Shown: piece by piece, positions 12,901 through 26,200 of the stretch
Layout: every line of letters starts with the position of its first letter
Numbering within the stretch: position 1 is the stretch's first letter
Origin: Pegea sp. RAD2-039
Lineage: Eukaryota > Chordata > Thaliacea > Salpida > Salpidae
Reading direction: 5' to 3'
DNA: 64,000 nt
NCBI GenBank assembly: GCA_034620365.1
Contig: JAQGEQ010000179.1
Span: 682,001-746,000 of the forward strand
Notes under the pieces: generated by a model
What the model was told of the DNA's origin: nothing
Databases searched by the model: none
The model's input: the letters and a program-made list of their open reading frames with translations, nothing else
Made by a program: the position numbers and the translations under genes

Positions 12901-13706
12901 TTTTATCATATTACAATTATACTAATATATCTTGTGGTAAATCTAGTAAGTATATAATATCTGCTTTTATTTTCTATAACCGAAACAAACTATGTTTTAT
13001 ATCAACAAAACTGCATCAAAACATTTCAAATATTTTGTCATTTTACAGGTAATTTTTTGAAATCCAAAGTCAATGGAGGTATTGAGATGGAAATGCAAAT
13101 TAAGATTTTATAATTATCACGTTATACTAGGTAATTTAAACTGAAGTGAAAACAAACTTTATTTGAACATTACTTTAACCTGGTTTGTATCTTATATCTG
13201 GTTGGTTTTCTTAGCCAGTGTTTATTTGGTATCACTTCCAGCTGTACATTTAGATTAGTGATGTTGATATCAATCCTTTGAGGAGCTGAACAATGAAAAG
13301 CTTATTGCGACTTCAAAGAAACTTTATGAAGATACAAAAAGTGGTGTTTAAACGCTTGTAAAATATTTTTCGGAATTTGCGATGATTTTTAATGTAGTTT
13401 AAATAAAAGTATAATTAGTATCAATATTTGTAACATGGAAGGAAAAATATTAATTTCTAGTTATAACTTTTCACTTTTATAAAAGGTTTTTTATTGTTAT
13501 AATATAAAAATTTTCTTTGCAGATTAATTCTAGTAATAAACAAACTTAAACCAAGTTGATAGAGTTTATGCACCATCGTAAATAATTAATAAATAAAATA
13601 ATAGTTATAAGAAAGTCGAAGTACCTCTTTTGCGGAAAGACTTCTGATGACCAGAGACTACTAGATTGAAAAATAGTTGAATTAAAAGTAAGAAAGTTGA
13701 AGACAT
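9941..13706 (-). CDS. Class II cytokine receptor-like type I membrane protein, copy B
   Basis: Eleven exons on the minus strand: 13706-13625, 13285-13180, 12729-12629, 12525-12430, 12261-12160, 11391-11267, 11116-10969, 10898-10780, 10600-10563, 10493-10435, 10254-9941; total 429 aa. Signal peptide (about 1-19, TFLLLIQLFFNLVVSG), D1 (28-128), D2 (129-253), membrane helix (about 257-278, FILFGIINIFIFIVIVIT) and a long acidic tail ending YVKKY. D1 has ICKEEDNTTSYKCKLLIVRY then RAKAVWENSTYKEYS. D2 has WNLNSNTRYCVVSHPKY, matching the L.PNTKYCV strand of copy A. Every intron phase equals that of copy A (1,2,1,1,1,0,1,0,2,1), exon 2 has the same length (106 nt), and the four D2 cysteines fall in corresponding exons. 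The intron before the membrane exon is only 70 nt. Overall sequence identity to copy A is low. Probably an old inverted duplicate that binds another ligand or forms the partner chain; that is inference. Confidence 0.72.
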
Positions 13707-15039
13707 TCTAATAACTTATTGTGACTCATTGTGACTGTTAAAAAGCTGAAAAACGTTTCAATCGTGCTTATTTCATATCTTTTTAACTTTTATGCACTTA
13801 AGGCTAATTTGATTATTAAAAATCCTTTTTAACTACTTTTAAGCTTAATATATATTCTAGTTTCCTGATTATCTGTTAACTATTGTGCTTGTTTTAATAA
13901 CTACTTATTAAAAAACAAGTTTCAAGCTGATTAATTGCTTCTGTTGTTGATGTTTGTTTACACAATCAACTGAGTATATATTCCTAAAATAAAATTTCTT
14001 AGCTTTACTTTTTGTCTATAACCTTTTTATTCATTCAATCTACTTTTTACATTTGGAGTGTAAAATAATTTCCCTTTTTCCTTTTTTACACATAACTTTA
14101 AAAAGTAATAAAATCGTTGAATCAAGGAATTTCTAACCGAAGTAGTCAGAAGATTTTCACCCAGTTGACAATTTCTACGCATCACTTGTTTGCTTACTTT
14201 TATATGTCAAGTTTAAAAGTCTACTACTAACAAATGAACTAAAATGTGTGTTCATCCAATATTTGTTCATTTCTTTCAGAAAAATCCCCCCTTTGTTATT
14301 TTATAAAATCAAATAGAAAATTTTCGTTTAATTACTATTCGTGAACTAAATATTCAAACTGAAATTTCTCTTTGATACTCTGTTTTAGCTTTTCTGCTCT
14401 CAACTTAAACTTATTATAAAAATAATTTAGAATTTCCAAATACGATAAAAAATAAACTATAAAAATATAACTTCATTAAAGTAGAAACATAATAATAAGA
14501 GATAAACAATTCTTATCATACTTTGAAATGGAAAAATAAAAACTCAAATAAATATAATTGGTATAAATATATAATGGGTAAGAAATTCCTAAATGAAAAG
14601 TGCTGTTTTTAAAGGGAATACAAATTTTTCTAAATTATCATTTTCAAAAGATAACCTGATGTAAACATAACGTTAATGAGAATGGCTTTAATAAATTACA
14701 GATATATTTATTCTTTCCAGTTGTAAAAACATCTGTAAAAAGATATCTAAAAAATCCTGTAATTTCTGTCCTCTAAAACTGGCTTTTATTGTTAAAATAG
14801 AATAAAAATCTATAGAAAAACTGATCAAACAAATCTTACAATAGGTTTTTATGTTTTTATTTAAGGTTTTGTGTACTTAAACCTGTTAGCCACCACAGTA
14901 TTTAATTATCTTTAATATGATCTTTAACCAGCATACAACCAGTTTATACCCTTTATATCCCTTTACAGTGGTCTTATAGATTTAATAATGTTTAAGTATA
15001 GTTCTTGATTTAGTTTAAAAAAGAAAACAGAGAAGATAG
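13707..15039. other. AT-rich intergenic, nothing recognised
   Basis: This should contain the promoter of receptor copy B (transcribed leftward from about 13.7 kb). I see no exon-like frames flanked by splice sites and no repeat of note. Confidence 0.5.
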
Positions 15040-16075
15040 CAGCTTCAGGCATCTTCCGGGTAAACCAAGCAATCCTGTTTAGAGAAGCAATACCTGCTCA
15101 ACATGAATAATAGGCCTAGAAAAGATGGTCTGAAAAGGGATTGTTTCACTATTCTCCAAGATCAATGAACACCTTTGAACCATTAAAAAGATACAGAAGA
15201 AAAGGCACACATCATTTTAGAAAAGTGTGAGGCAAAAGAATTTAAAACAGGCATCTTAGGATTTAGCACAATAATAATAATATTTATCCCAATGACACAT
15301 TCATCTCAGAGGAATAGATTTTATAAAGTCCCAATATCGGGAGATTTATGGCTGAGAACTCTCTGCGGCTGTAGAATGCAATCTGATAAAAAAATTCATC
15401 TTATTACGGCAGTCTGAACATTTACACTCGGCGCTAAGCGTATAGTCTGCAACATAAGTCTTCTGCGTATGCTAAAACACAAAGTGATTTGAGAGCTTAA
15501 TGAACTTTCATCAATTGAAGACTCCATCAAAGCAATCAATTAGCCTAAATGTGGTAAACCTACTGGGATTGATAGAATACTTGCAGAGCAGCATAAATAC
15601 AGCGGCAAAACACTACACAAGACTACAATTAGTTTGTTAGATAAATGGGAAGTAATCTAACAACCTTTGTGATGCAGTGATTAATAATCCCTACAAAAAT
15701 ATAAGGGACAAATCTGACTGCTTAAATACAGGCAACTCTTCTGTCAATTGTAAGTAAAATTCTTGCAAGAATAGGCTTATACCTTTTACAGCTAAATGTA
15801 CTTCTTGAAACCCAGTGCCAGTTCAGAAGCAATAGAGGGACTATTGATATGGTATTAGTTCTTAAACAAATCTAAGAAAAATGTTGCAAGCGAAACAAGG
15901 GTCTCCTTATTATCTCTATAGGCCTCACCAAAACCTTCGACACTAGTGCAGAAGTCCTGTGAAACATTAGATGTCTAGAAAGGAAGTGATACAAATTAAG
16001 CTGAGTAGTACACAAACACTCAGTTGTGGCCTTGGCCGTCATCGCATCTCTTTGCCGTTTGCGCAACTCTTTTCA
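15040..16075 (+). mobile_element. Second decayed APE-type LINE, reverse transcriptase part
   Basis: Broken reverse transcriptase reading on the plus strand. About 15545-15600 reads KCGKPTGIDRILAEQHKY, the usual KCGKAPGIDGIPAE motif. About 15700-15810 shows degraded versions of the KSDC-NYRGISLLS-KILARILLNRL block (ILARIGLYLLQLN region). About 15890-15965 reads GLLIISIGLTKTFDT followed by the VLWNI strand, matching the palm FIDLTKAFDTV. Sequence from 15040 to about 15400 is G+C-richer than its surroundings and probably belongs to the same insertion but is too decayed to read. Stops and frameshifts are frequent. It ends abruptly near 16075, where minus-strand LTR-element sequence begins, which suggests nested or adjacent insertions. 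Confidence 0.7.
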
Positions 16076-16079
16076 TGGC

Positions 16080-18425
16080 TCATCCTTGAGTTTCATTGAA
16101 TTCACTGCTTCTTCTGCAGCTTCTACTTAAGTCTGACAGCTCTCAAAGCACTGGTCAACATTTTCTGTTGTGCAGTTAACAAGCGCTGCCAATTTTCCTT
16201 GCATGTTCAATTCGACCCACACTTTTCCATGTAATTGGTAAAAGTTTTCTTCCAGTAACGCGATTTGCTAGATGCTGATGGACTATTTGGTTCTATAGAA
16301 AACTTACTTGATTTCAACACTGTATCGATTTTCTTTCTTTTTTTATATAAAATCAACTTTGTTACCATAAAAAACCAAATATACTTACTCGAAAAGAATG
16401 AACAATCCATAATAGGTGTGGCAAAAAGAAACTATCTTAACCGTTGCTAAGCTTTAACAGCACAAAGCTTCAATAACGCCAACACAACTAGCAACAATTC
16501 GTCCAAGAAATAAACTTGAATAATTTGAACAAATTGTAATAATAATGACTTTATATAGAGTTTTCTTCAAATTACTAAGACGACTAACAACAAGGATAAA
16601 TATATTGACGATACGTAATACCTACAACATAGCCTATTACCGAATGACAACGGTTTATACGAGAATGACGTTTAGTACATTTACGTCAGCGGCAAAATAC
16701 TTTACTGTTATACCACATTTGGTGAAGAAGGTCGGGATCTGTCCTCTTCATGACTCAACGTGTGGAATCAACGTCAGAATCTTATTAAACAGTACTCTGC
16801 TTAGATCCCTCAACGAGACGTTCGATTCACTTAAATCCGGAATCTGATCGTACATTGGATTAGTTTTCAACAATTCAACCGTTTTCGTAACATCTTTGTA
16901 ATGTTCTCGATATACAGGCCACTGAACGTCTTGTTGGGTAAGAGTGGCTGCCACAGCTACATCACTTGCATCACCTTGAATAGTCAAGTTTCATCAATAG
17001 CTTGGAATACTGGTTGGGCGATGTCCTTCTTTTTTTTGAGTTGAATATTTTTTCCTCCTGTAGAGAATTGATAAACCTTTTCAAATCGCTACTCTGTGTT
17101 TTTTAGGGCTTGAAGTTTCATCACATGTTTTCAACTTCCGGATTATAGCGCACTACTCGGCCATTGCCTTGTAGGTAGTACAGAATTGTACTACTGAATA
17201 GTTTTACAACAAATAAAAGAAAAGCGCAACAATAAGAAAGATAGAAAAGAAATCAATGTCAGCTTGCAGAGCGTGTGTCTAAAAGTGGTAGAGACTTGAG
17301 CTTCTGTGACTGATTTTTTCTTTGTTGCCGGTTGCCACATTTGTAGAGGTATGTCCCAATTGAAGGTCTGCACCCTTATTTTCAGTATCGGTCAAACTCA
17401 GATCTCTCTTTGTTGTATCTCTTGTTATGGTTGTCACGACTTTGACGGAATTCAATGATACTAGTAGAAAAACTCATATCTCTCCAGTCACGATTTTTGT
17501 TGCCTTCGTAATCCTTTCTCTTGCAATAAAGATATTCAGCCTCCCTAACTTTTGGTCGGAGCTAATCCCAGTTATCTTGCTTTCCAGCTCGTGAAGCCTT
17601 TTCTTCGGTCTTTCTCTTGTAGTAAATTGTAAAGTCTTCATAATTAGAACGTCTAGACTTCCATCTTGATTTCTGATAAGAGCCATCAGAAGCTCTTATT
17701 TGTCCAGCATGTTGTTAATCATTAGATCGTTTCTTACTTTCTTCACATGCTGAATTATAAGATTAACTTTTTTAGAGCTTTATTGTGTTACAAATTATCA
17801 TAACACAACGGTAACGAACAGCCAATGAAACTACCTTTTTACTGTGCAAAAAACCTCTAATAACACGTGCTTGTCCAGGCCTACCTCAAGTACACTTACG
17901 TATGCAGTCAGATAATCGTCTGACCTACCTTACAAATACATTACATACACGTGGCATAATTAAATAACTGCTTCTCTTGCAGCTTCAACCGATTTGTTAG
18001 CACCAAAAGATCGGTTGTTCCGTCAGGCACCCTCCAGTGTCACTGCTTATTCGAGGCTTCTTTTAATGTCAACGTTTTGCGCTATAATAACCGTTACCGT
18101 ATTTCTGATGAGCATAATTCTTATATAAAAGAAATCCTAGTCATACAAGGCAACTGTTCTGCTGCTGTGACTTTTTTTAATTAATTTGACTGCTGTTTCT
18201 CAGTTTACAGTAGAGGACGCGCAAACATTTCATGTAGTTTTTACATACAAACGTTCAACCTTCGCTTTAGCTTCTACATAAATCCGGCAGCTCTCACAGT
18301 ATATGTATCTGTCTGGGATTTTACAATTAACAAGTGTAGTCAATTTATCTTCATCATTTCTAGCTTACATGAACTTGTTTGGCAAACTAGTAAAAGTTTT
18401 ATTTGAAGCATGTTGGTACAAACAT
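16080..18425 (-). mobile_element. Remnants of LTR retrotransposon gag and pol, minus strand
   Basis: Several unlinked protein remnants read leftward. 18425-17940 has a decayed gag-like region (NKTFTSLPNKF, then LTTLVNC and YVEAKAKVERLYVKTT). 17700-17100 has moderately open frames with KKRLHELESKI and ATKKKSVTEAQ. 16987-16900 reads TIQGDASDVAVAATLTQQ, like the catalytic DAS...A.A.L.Q strand of retroelement RNase H. 16360-16085 is a second gag-like piece (FSIEPNSPSASSKSRYWKK, then LAALVNCTTENV). The shared LxxLVNC block shows that two gag copies flank the pol piece, so at least two insertions or a rearranged one are present. I could not find LTR ends. Most like Gypsy/Ty3-type elements; class assignment is tentative. 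Inactive. Confidence 0.6.
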
Positions 18426-20294
18426 ATAATAACTTCAAATTACCTGAAAAAATATCAAACCTTTTAAACTGTCTAATTGTAACTCATTAAAATAATTTCA
18501 GAAACTAGAATTGTAAATATTTAAATATGTTGAAGGGCTATTCTTCATTTAATTGTTTACAGAATAAAGATACTTGTTATTACATATAATAAATACTTTT
18601 TAATTCATTTAAGTCTTTGCAGAATCTTTATTCTATTTGCTTTACCTTTTAATTCACTGTTTTGAATATATCACTGATAGATCAAAATTATAAAATAAGT
18701 TGAATCTTATTTCTTCAGCATTTTCTTTCACTTTTAAACTTTTTTTTATAATTACCAGAAGAGAATAAAATAACTTCTAAACTCAACTTTTTTTGTACTC
18801 TTTTCAAAATCTTACAATTTACATGAAACTATCTGAAATAGTTTATAAAATTGTAACTAAGAGGGGTTAATTAAACTAAAGTTTTGCAGCTAATTTTTCA
18901 TCTTTCTCTTTCTAACGACCTTTTGGAAACTACATCAGGCTAAGACAGATGATATTACTTATATTTTTATTAGATTCCATCAAAAAAATATTGACATAAA
19001 AAAATCGTGAAAAAATTTCACTGCAAAAAATTTGTTTTAAATTTTTGGGTGTTGAAACAAATGCTAGTTACTATGGACCACAATACATAAATGGCTCTCT
19101 AAAATTTAAAAAAAGATTATCTAGATGGCTCGTTAAAATCATTAATATTAAAAGAATTATAAAAAATGAAAGTTCTGAGTTAATCAAATTAATTTACATT
19201 CAGATATGTTTAGACACATTTCTAAGAAACGTTTATTTTTAATTTTATTTTTATCAGTTTTCAGCTAATTTTGAACGTTTTATGTTTATAATTCTAAATG
19301 GATGAAGAAATATATTCTTACCATTGGTGAAGCTGTTTCTTTAACTTCTATTTATCTTTTATATTTTCTTTATTTTATTTCTATTACAGTAAAAAGTGAC
19401 AACAAAGTTTTCACTAGCTTATCACTGAGTTTCACGCTATTTCTTTTTTGATAACATATTCACCTATGCCTCTGCAGTTTTATAAGGTAAGTTTATTAAA
19501 TTGTGATAGCTAAAAATTGGGTTTTTGGTCGCTATACGATCTGCTGTATATGCCATCTGCAGCCATGCGTTGAATGAAATAAATTTAAAAATACAATTTA
19601 ATAACCCACAAATGAATAACCCATTATCAGTCTAAACTTATTTTTTTAATCTCTGAACAAAATATTATTTCTTATTTATAAGCTTATTTAGATATCTTTG
19701 TATGGCTTTAATTCAACTGGCTGACTTTTTTCAAGACAACCATTGTAACAACTTTCGATAAAAACTGAACATAATTTTGATGTGAATTCTAATTTGACAA
19801 TAAGAGAATCTGTTATTAAAAAATAGCTAAGTTTAAATACAAAAAGCTAATTTATAAGGATATACAATTTATTGTTCAATTACAGCGCCAACGAGCTTTT
19901 AACCAATGACTAAGCAAAACAAAATTGTATTTTCTGTAAGTAAATGACAATAACGATAAAACCTCTCGTTAATTTCGTAAAATGTTCGACAATTTTTTCA
20001 ATTCTCAGAATATCACATAAAAATGTCCAGTAGTTGTTTATCAAATATTTAATCTAGCAAAATTTATCAACTACAGTTGGAATTGCAGACTTTAATTGTT
20101 TGTTTTTTTCTAAAACAAAGCTTTATTAATGAAAATGTTTGTTCTTTTGCTTCGTCAAAAGATAATATATATTAAATTGAAAAAAGAGGGCTATTTACCG
20201 ATTAGAATTTAACTTTTTTCTTCCTCTGTTATAAATAAAAGGTTTTTTAAATCGGAAATTTCATATTATATTTCAAATTTACAATTAAGTAAAA
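18426..20294. other. AT-rich intergenic upstream of the aminopeptidase gene
   Basis: No exon with matching splice phases was found. The open frame at 19045-19242 (+) has no ATG-initiated coding texture. The aminopeptidase promoter should lie in the right part. Confidence 0.5.
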
Positions 20295-23200
20295 ATGGCA
20301 GAAAAGTCTGTTTTTCTGATTAGTAAAACTCTAGCATTTATATTTGCTTTGATAATTGTGGCACTGTTTCTAGCTGAAGGTGACAAATCAATATATCGTT
20401 TACTAGCTTACACTTAAACAATTAAAACTTAGCTTATATAAGTTTGATTTTAAAATTAATTTGAATATACTAAATCATTGTTAGTTTTTTATTATCTTTT
20501 AATTACTCATTGAATTAAGATCAATTTATTGCTGTTGTTAATCAACTAAAATACATAATACTAAAGTCCTGTTCACCGAAATCTATTTACTAAATTAGAA
20601 TATATTAATTTTCTATTATATAAGGTTACTCATAAAATTTCGATAAAACTTAAACTTTTAGTTTATAAAAATGAAAGAGAATCTATAAAATAGCTCTTAA
20701 CTTGTCATTCAAAAATCCCTAACTAAACTATTATCTAGGTTTGATCATTGGATTGGTTGGTAGACCAGATTGCAGCACAAATGTACCAGAAACCAGCGAA
20801 GCACCATCAGTTGAAACCACTAAGCCACCAGTCGAAACCACTAAGCCACCAGTTGAAACGTCAACACCAGCTCAAGTATGACAAGATATATTTTTCCCTT
20901 AAAGTATTTTAAATCATATTATATCTCTGCCTATTTTCTATCAAAATCTTTATCTTGTTGGATTACTTATTAAACTGGAGAACGCAGTACTGATTGAAAA
21001 TTTGTCTGAACAGAATAACTTATGGGACGATGACCGATTACCAGATTCTTTAAAACCGAAGAGCTATGAAGTTGATTTAAGACCTGTATTTGTGATGGAA
21101 AAAGATACTTACTGGTTCTATGGTTCATCCAGTGTTATTTTTACTTGCATTAAACCAACTCAGTTTTTGCTTCTTCACACAAGGTTAAGATTTATTGGTT
21201 GTCACAAAATCTTCTACAATTAGATCTATTCGATTTAGAATATCAATTGTGTTGTTATATTTATTAAATGTGTAAAACAAAAATTTTATGAATCATATAA
21301 ATTTAAGTGAATAGAATTTAATTAAGAGTTTTTTTTATATAATTTACAATCGTTTAAAAGTCTTACATAATAAATATCAAAAAGTAAAAACTCAATAATA
21401 AATAAACTAATCATCTTTGTTTGGAAATTAAGTTGATAACACCTATACTATGACTTATAGTAATATAAAATTATTTATTAGTAATAAAAAATTTATGCAA
21501 ATTATTTATTTTTAAGAAACGTATTTACAAAAAATGATTGAAATATTCAATCAACATTTAGTAAATAAACGCTAAATAAATATTTGATGGTATTCACTAA
21601 CATATGTTTACAATTATTAAACAAATGTTTATGATCTGAAAAAAATAAATTAAAGTTTAATCGTTTGTTTGAATAGGGATTTAGTTTATGATGAAGAATT
21701 TTTGATTAAAAAAGTTTCTGATGGAAGTTCTATTGGGATCAAATCTCAATTATTTTATACAAAAAACAGTTATTTAGTGATTGAGTTGAATTCTGTTTGT
21801 GAAGAAGATGAAGAATATCAGTTTTCAGCTCCGTCATTTAAAGGAGAACTTGGAACTGATCTTGACGGCTTATACAGGAGCGAATATGTTAATGAAGATG
21901 GAAACCCCGTGTACGTGAACTGATTAAAATCTATTTACATTATTACCACCAAGCTTTTAAAACATCTAACACTTGAGCTTACAATAAAAGTATGTCAAAT
22001 ATTTTCAGTGTCATTGCCGTGTCACAAATGGAAACTGATGGTGCACGTCAAACATTTCCATGTTTTGATGAACCTGCTTTCAAAGCTGAATTTGTTATAA
22101 AACTCAGCCATACTGAAGACTACACAGCAGTTTCTAACATGCCTGTAACCCAACAGCAGGTTAATGAAGCCACAATAAATAAAATAAGGAATGTTGTGGA
22201 TGAAACAAAATAATAATTTGACTCGTTGTCAGAAATATTGAGTTGTCGACTATTCTTTGTATTGGTTACAGAATTACCAGGAAAGTGACGGTTCTAATTG
22301 GATAAAAACCACTTTTGGAGTTACTCCTGTGATGTCTTCATATTTGTTAGCTTTGACTGTTACAGACTTCAAATCAGTTAATGGCAGTACAATTAAAGGC
22401 GTCCAGGTCATAGATTTTGTAGTTTATTTATTAAAAATTGATGAATACAACTAACAAACTTTTTAAATTGCTTTATTTAAGTCAAGTAACAAGCGTTACG
22501 ATGTTCTAAACAACTTTAATTTATCTAAAGCTTATTACATTCTAGATACTCACTTATTTTATCGTTGCTTATTCTAATTTTTAGACTGGTATATACGGTA
22601 GAAGTATTCTAGTGGATAATGGTGATTTAGACTTCGCATCAGAAATATCTCCACAGCTCATTGATGTCTACGACGTTCATTTTAATGTCTTATACCCTCT
22701 TGTAAAATCAGGTGATTCTAAAATGAGGTTTTTGAAATAGTGATAAAAGTATTTTTATTCTTAAAAACTTCTTGCCAGGGAGGTTCCTGTAATATTAAAA
22801 CTATTTTATTTTAAAGTTTTTATGCAAGTAATGTGTGTGCTAAGATTACATTTTCTTATCAAGATCAGATGTGTGTACCTGATTTTGGCGCTGGAGCCAT
22901 GGAAAACTGGGGTTTGGTGATTTACCGCGAATATTATCTTATATACGATGCTATCATGTCATCCCCCAGTAACAAATACTCAGTTACAAGTGTAATTGCG
23001 CACGAACTCGCCCATCAGGTAAATTGTTTCATTTACAAAACTACTCGATAAGTAGTGATGATAAAAGTATTAGAAATATCAAACTAAAAATAAACTTTAA
23101 ATACTTTAGTGGTTTGGAAACCTTGTAACTTGTTCTTTTTGGAATGAAATTTGGTTAAATGAAGGGTTTGCTACTTATGTCAGTTATATCGGTACTGATG

Positions 23201-26200
23201 GAGTTAGACCAAATTGGGCTTCGGTGAGATTACATAAATTATAAATCACCTTCAAAAATGTGTCACCAACTGAAGAAATAATCTTTCTAAATTGCATTTG
23301 TTTTAATGATGCATGTTTTCTTTCAGTGGGAACTGTTTATAACAGATGACTTACAACTTGCCTTATCAGCAGACTCTTATTCAAACTCTCATCCATTAGT
23401 TCACCCAGAAGGTTACTTTTCCACCATTTCATACTCGAAGGTAAGTTGCAAAGCGTTTTTAAAACTAATTTCAATGCTATCTAGCATTTTACATTATTCA
23501 GCTTTTTAATTTGCCAGCTTTAATCATTCTTTTTTGGACAGGGTGGGTCTTTTTTGAGGATGGTAAATGATTTTCTTGGTGAAAATACATTCACCAATGG
23601 GCTGACGGTAATTGTATTTTAATTGGTTGTTTGTTAACATGACAGTAGATAATTTTCTATATTTGCAAAGCTTGTTTACAAAACTTGCTTTAAACTTAAT
23701 TAGAATGTATTTATCATTTTGTAAATATGTAACCTCTCTTAACTTGATAAAAAAGTAAACAAAACAAACATTACCAGTTTATAGTTGATGAACACCGTGT
23801 TTATTTTCGGAATTTTTTATGACAAACACAAGTTTACTGAAACTGTTGGTTGTCAGTTTCAACAAAACCTTTTAACTTTTTGTTTACAAGCTTAATGCAT
23901 TTTTACAAACTTATTGCAGTATTTGTTTATGAATTAAGCGTTTTAAAATTCATGAATAAATCAAGCCCCAAACAAATTAAAGTCATGATTAAAATGTCGG
24001 AAAAATAATGTTTAAAATTTGTGTAACTTCAGAATTACTTAAGGGACTTTTCTTACAATGTTGCATCTCATGACGATCTTTTCAATGCTTGGATTGAAGT
24101 AAGTAACATTTATAGATGGTTATTAAAAAGACTTCTCAAACGTTCAATGACAGATTATTACTTGATTAACCATGATGATTTGTTCAACAGCAAGCTGAAG
24201 AAGACGGAAAAACTTTTCCATTCGACTTACAAAATGTCTTTGAATCGTGGTCACTTCAAATGGGATATCCAATAATAACAGTAAAAAAAGAATCCTCTAA
24301 AATTGTAATGAAACAAGAATACTTCTTGGTTGATCCAACCGACTCACCTAGAGAGACTGAGCACAGTGATCTGTACAAGTAAAATCCTATTTTTATATCT
24401 AACAATTGATCAAAGAAAACAAGCTTTTAGAATTACATTTGTATAAATGATTTTTCAACTTAGTTACAAATGGTATGTACCAATCACTTACAAATTAGGA
24501 AGTGAAATTACTTCAAGCACACATGTTACTCGTTGGATGGGTCTGAATGATGGTGGTAAGTTTATTAGAGGTTAAATCGAGGGCAGATATTTAAAGGTAG
24601 TTAAGTAGAATGGGTAGTTGTATAAAATAAACGTTCAATTTTTGTATCTATTAAATATATATATTTTTCATTTTGATTAAGCAAAAAAACTTAAAAATTG
24701 TATTTTCAGTTTCAGTGGATATTGTTTCTGATGATTTTCTACTGGTAAACGTTGATGCTGTTGGCTTTTATCGAGTGCATTATGAAGGATCTTTATGGGA
24801 GGATATCAAACAAGCAGTAAAAGCTGACCCAGCGGTAACTACAAAGTTTTTTTTACATTTAAACTTTAATTCTTTGTATAATAACCAGTTTAAATGTCAT
24901 CGTACCAATATTGTTTGAAATTATTTATATTAAGATTACATTTTATCTACAAATTAATTTTGTTTAGAGCTTTTCACCACAAAACAGAGCTCAATTTATT
25001 GATGATGTATTTGCTCTTTCAAAGTAAGAATCATTAGAAATTTTATTCAAACAGGTAAATAGTAAATTACTGAAAAAGTTATGAAAAAATTCTAACTTAT
25101 CATACTTTTTAACTAAAATTTAAATTTTAGGTTGCTCTAACAGAAATAAAGTAAATATTTGAACTGTTTCATATCTACTTATTAGCTACCTAAATTATAT
25201 ATGGCATCTGCTTAATTTAGGATGAGTAAATAACATTTATGAGGTCAAAATAATAACGACATTGAATTAACAATAGAATAGCAGAAAATAAGCTGTAAGT
25301 ATAAATGTTTCACAGATCTGAAAGAGTGGATGTTGAAGAGGTTTTGGATTTATCTTTATATCTAAAAGATGAACATGATTATATTCCCTGGTACACATTT
25401 TACTCAGGAATAGATTATTATGACCGAATGTTATCTGGTTCCGAAATTTATGGAGATTTTTCAGTACGTTTTTTGCTAACTAAAAATTCGATATACTTTT
25501 AGAAAAGTCATAAAAAAGTTGATATTCGTTTTAAAAAATCTTGATTACTTGAAAAAATAGAAATACATGCTGGAATTGAGTCTTGATTCTATGTATAAAT
25601 ACTACGGTTGGAACGAAAGTGATACATCCGATGATGCTTTTATTGAAAGGTCACCTTAAATAGCTTCTTAATGAAAATCTTTTTATAAGAAACTAAGAAC
25701 TAGATAATTTTGACAAATTATTTAAAATAGTTTAAGATTTTGCAATACTCGTAATATTAAGCAACATTAAGTAATCTACAGTTAGTAAAATATTCTTAAT
25801 ATAAAGTTTGCAAACAAAGTAAAGTCTTCAAACTTTATCTAACTTTTCTTGTAAAGACTTTCACGTGGTGTGGGAGTAGATGTAGCTTGCTTTTACCGAG
25901 ATACTGACTGTGTTGAAACGTCTCAGTATCTCTACTCATTGTGGATGCAAGACACGACTAATTTGTAAGATATTCACTTCAAAGATTAAATAATCAACTA
26001 AAGTTTATGATGCAGAGTCAGTGGAACTTACAGATCTGACGTTTATTGCGCAGCCATTAGAGCCGGAGGAATCAAAGAATGGGATTTTGCTTGGGAGCAG
26101 TATTTAGCATCAGATAGTGCACAGCATCAAACTAGTTTGAGGTGAGTTGGATTTTTTGACTTCTTATAATTTAATAATTACTGCAAACACATGACCGCTC

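Noticed and set aside
22833-22863. Upstream extension of aminopeptidase exon 8 ([11 protein letters not shown])
   Set aside because: Starting at the AAG acceptor before 22864 restores the family spacing [21 protein letters not shown]; the longer frame would insert residues in a rigid region.
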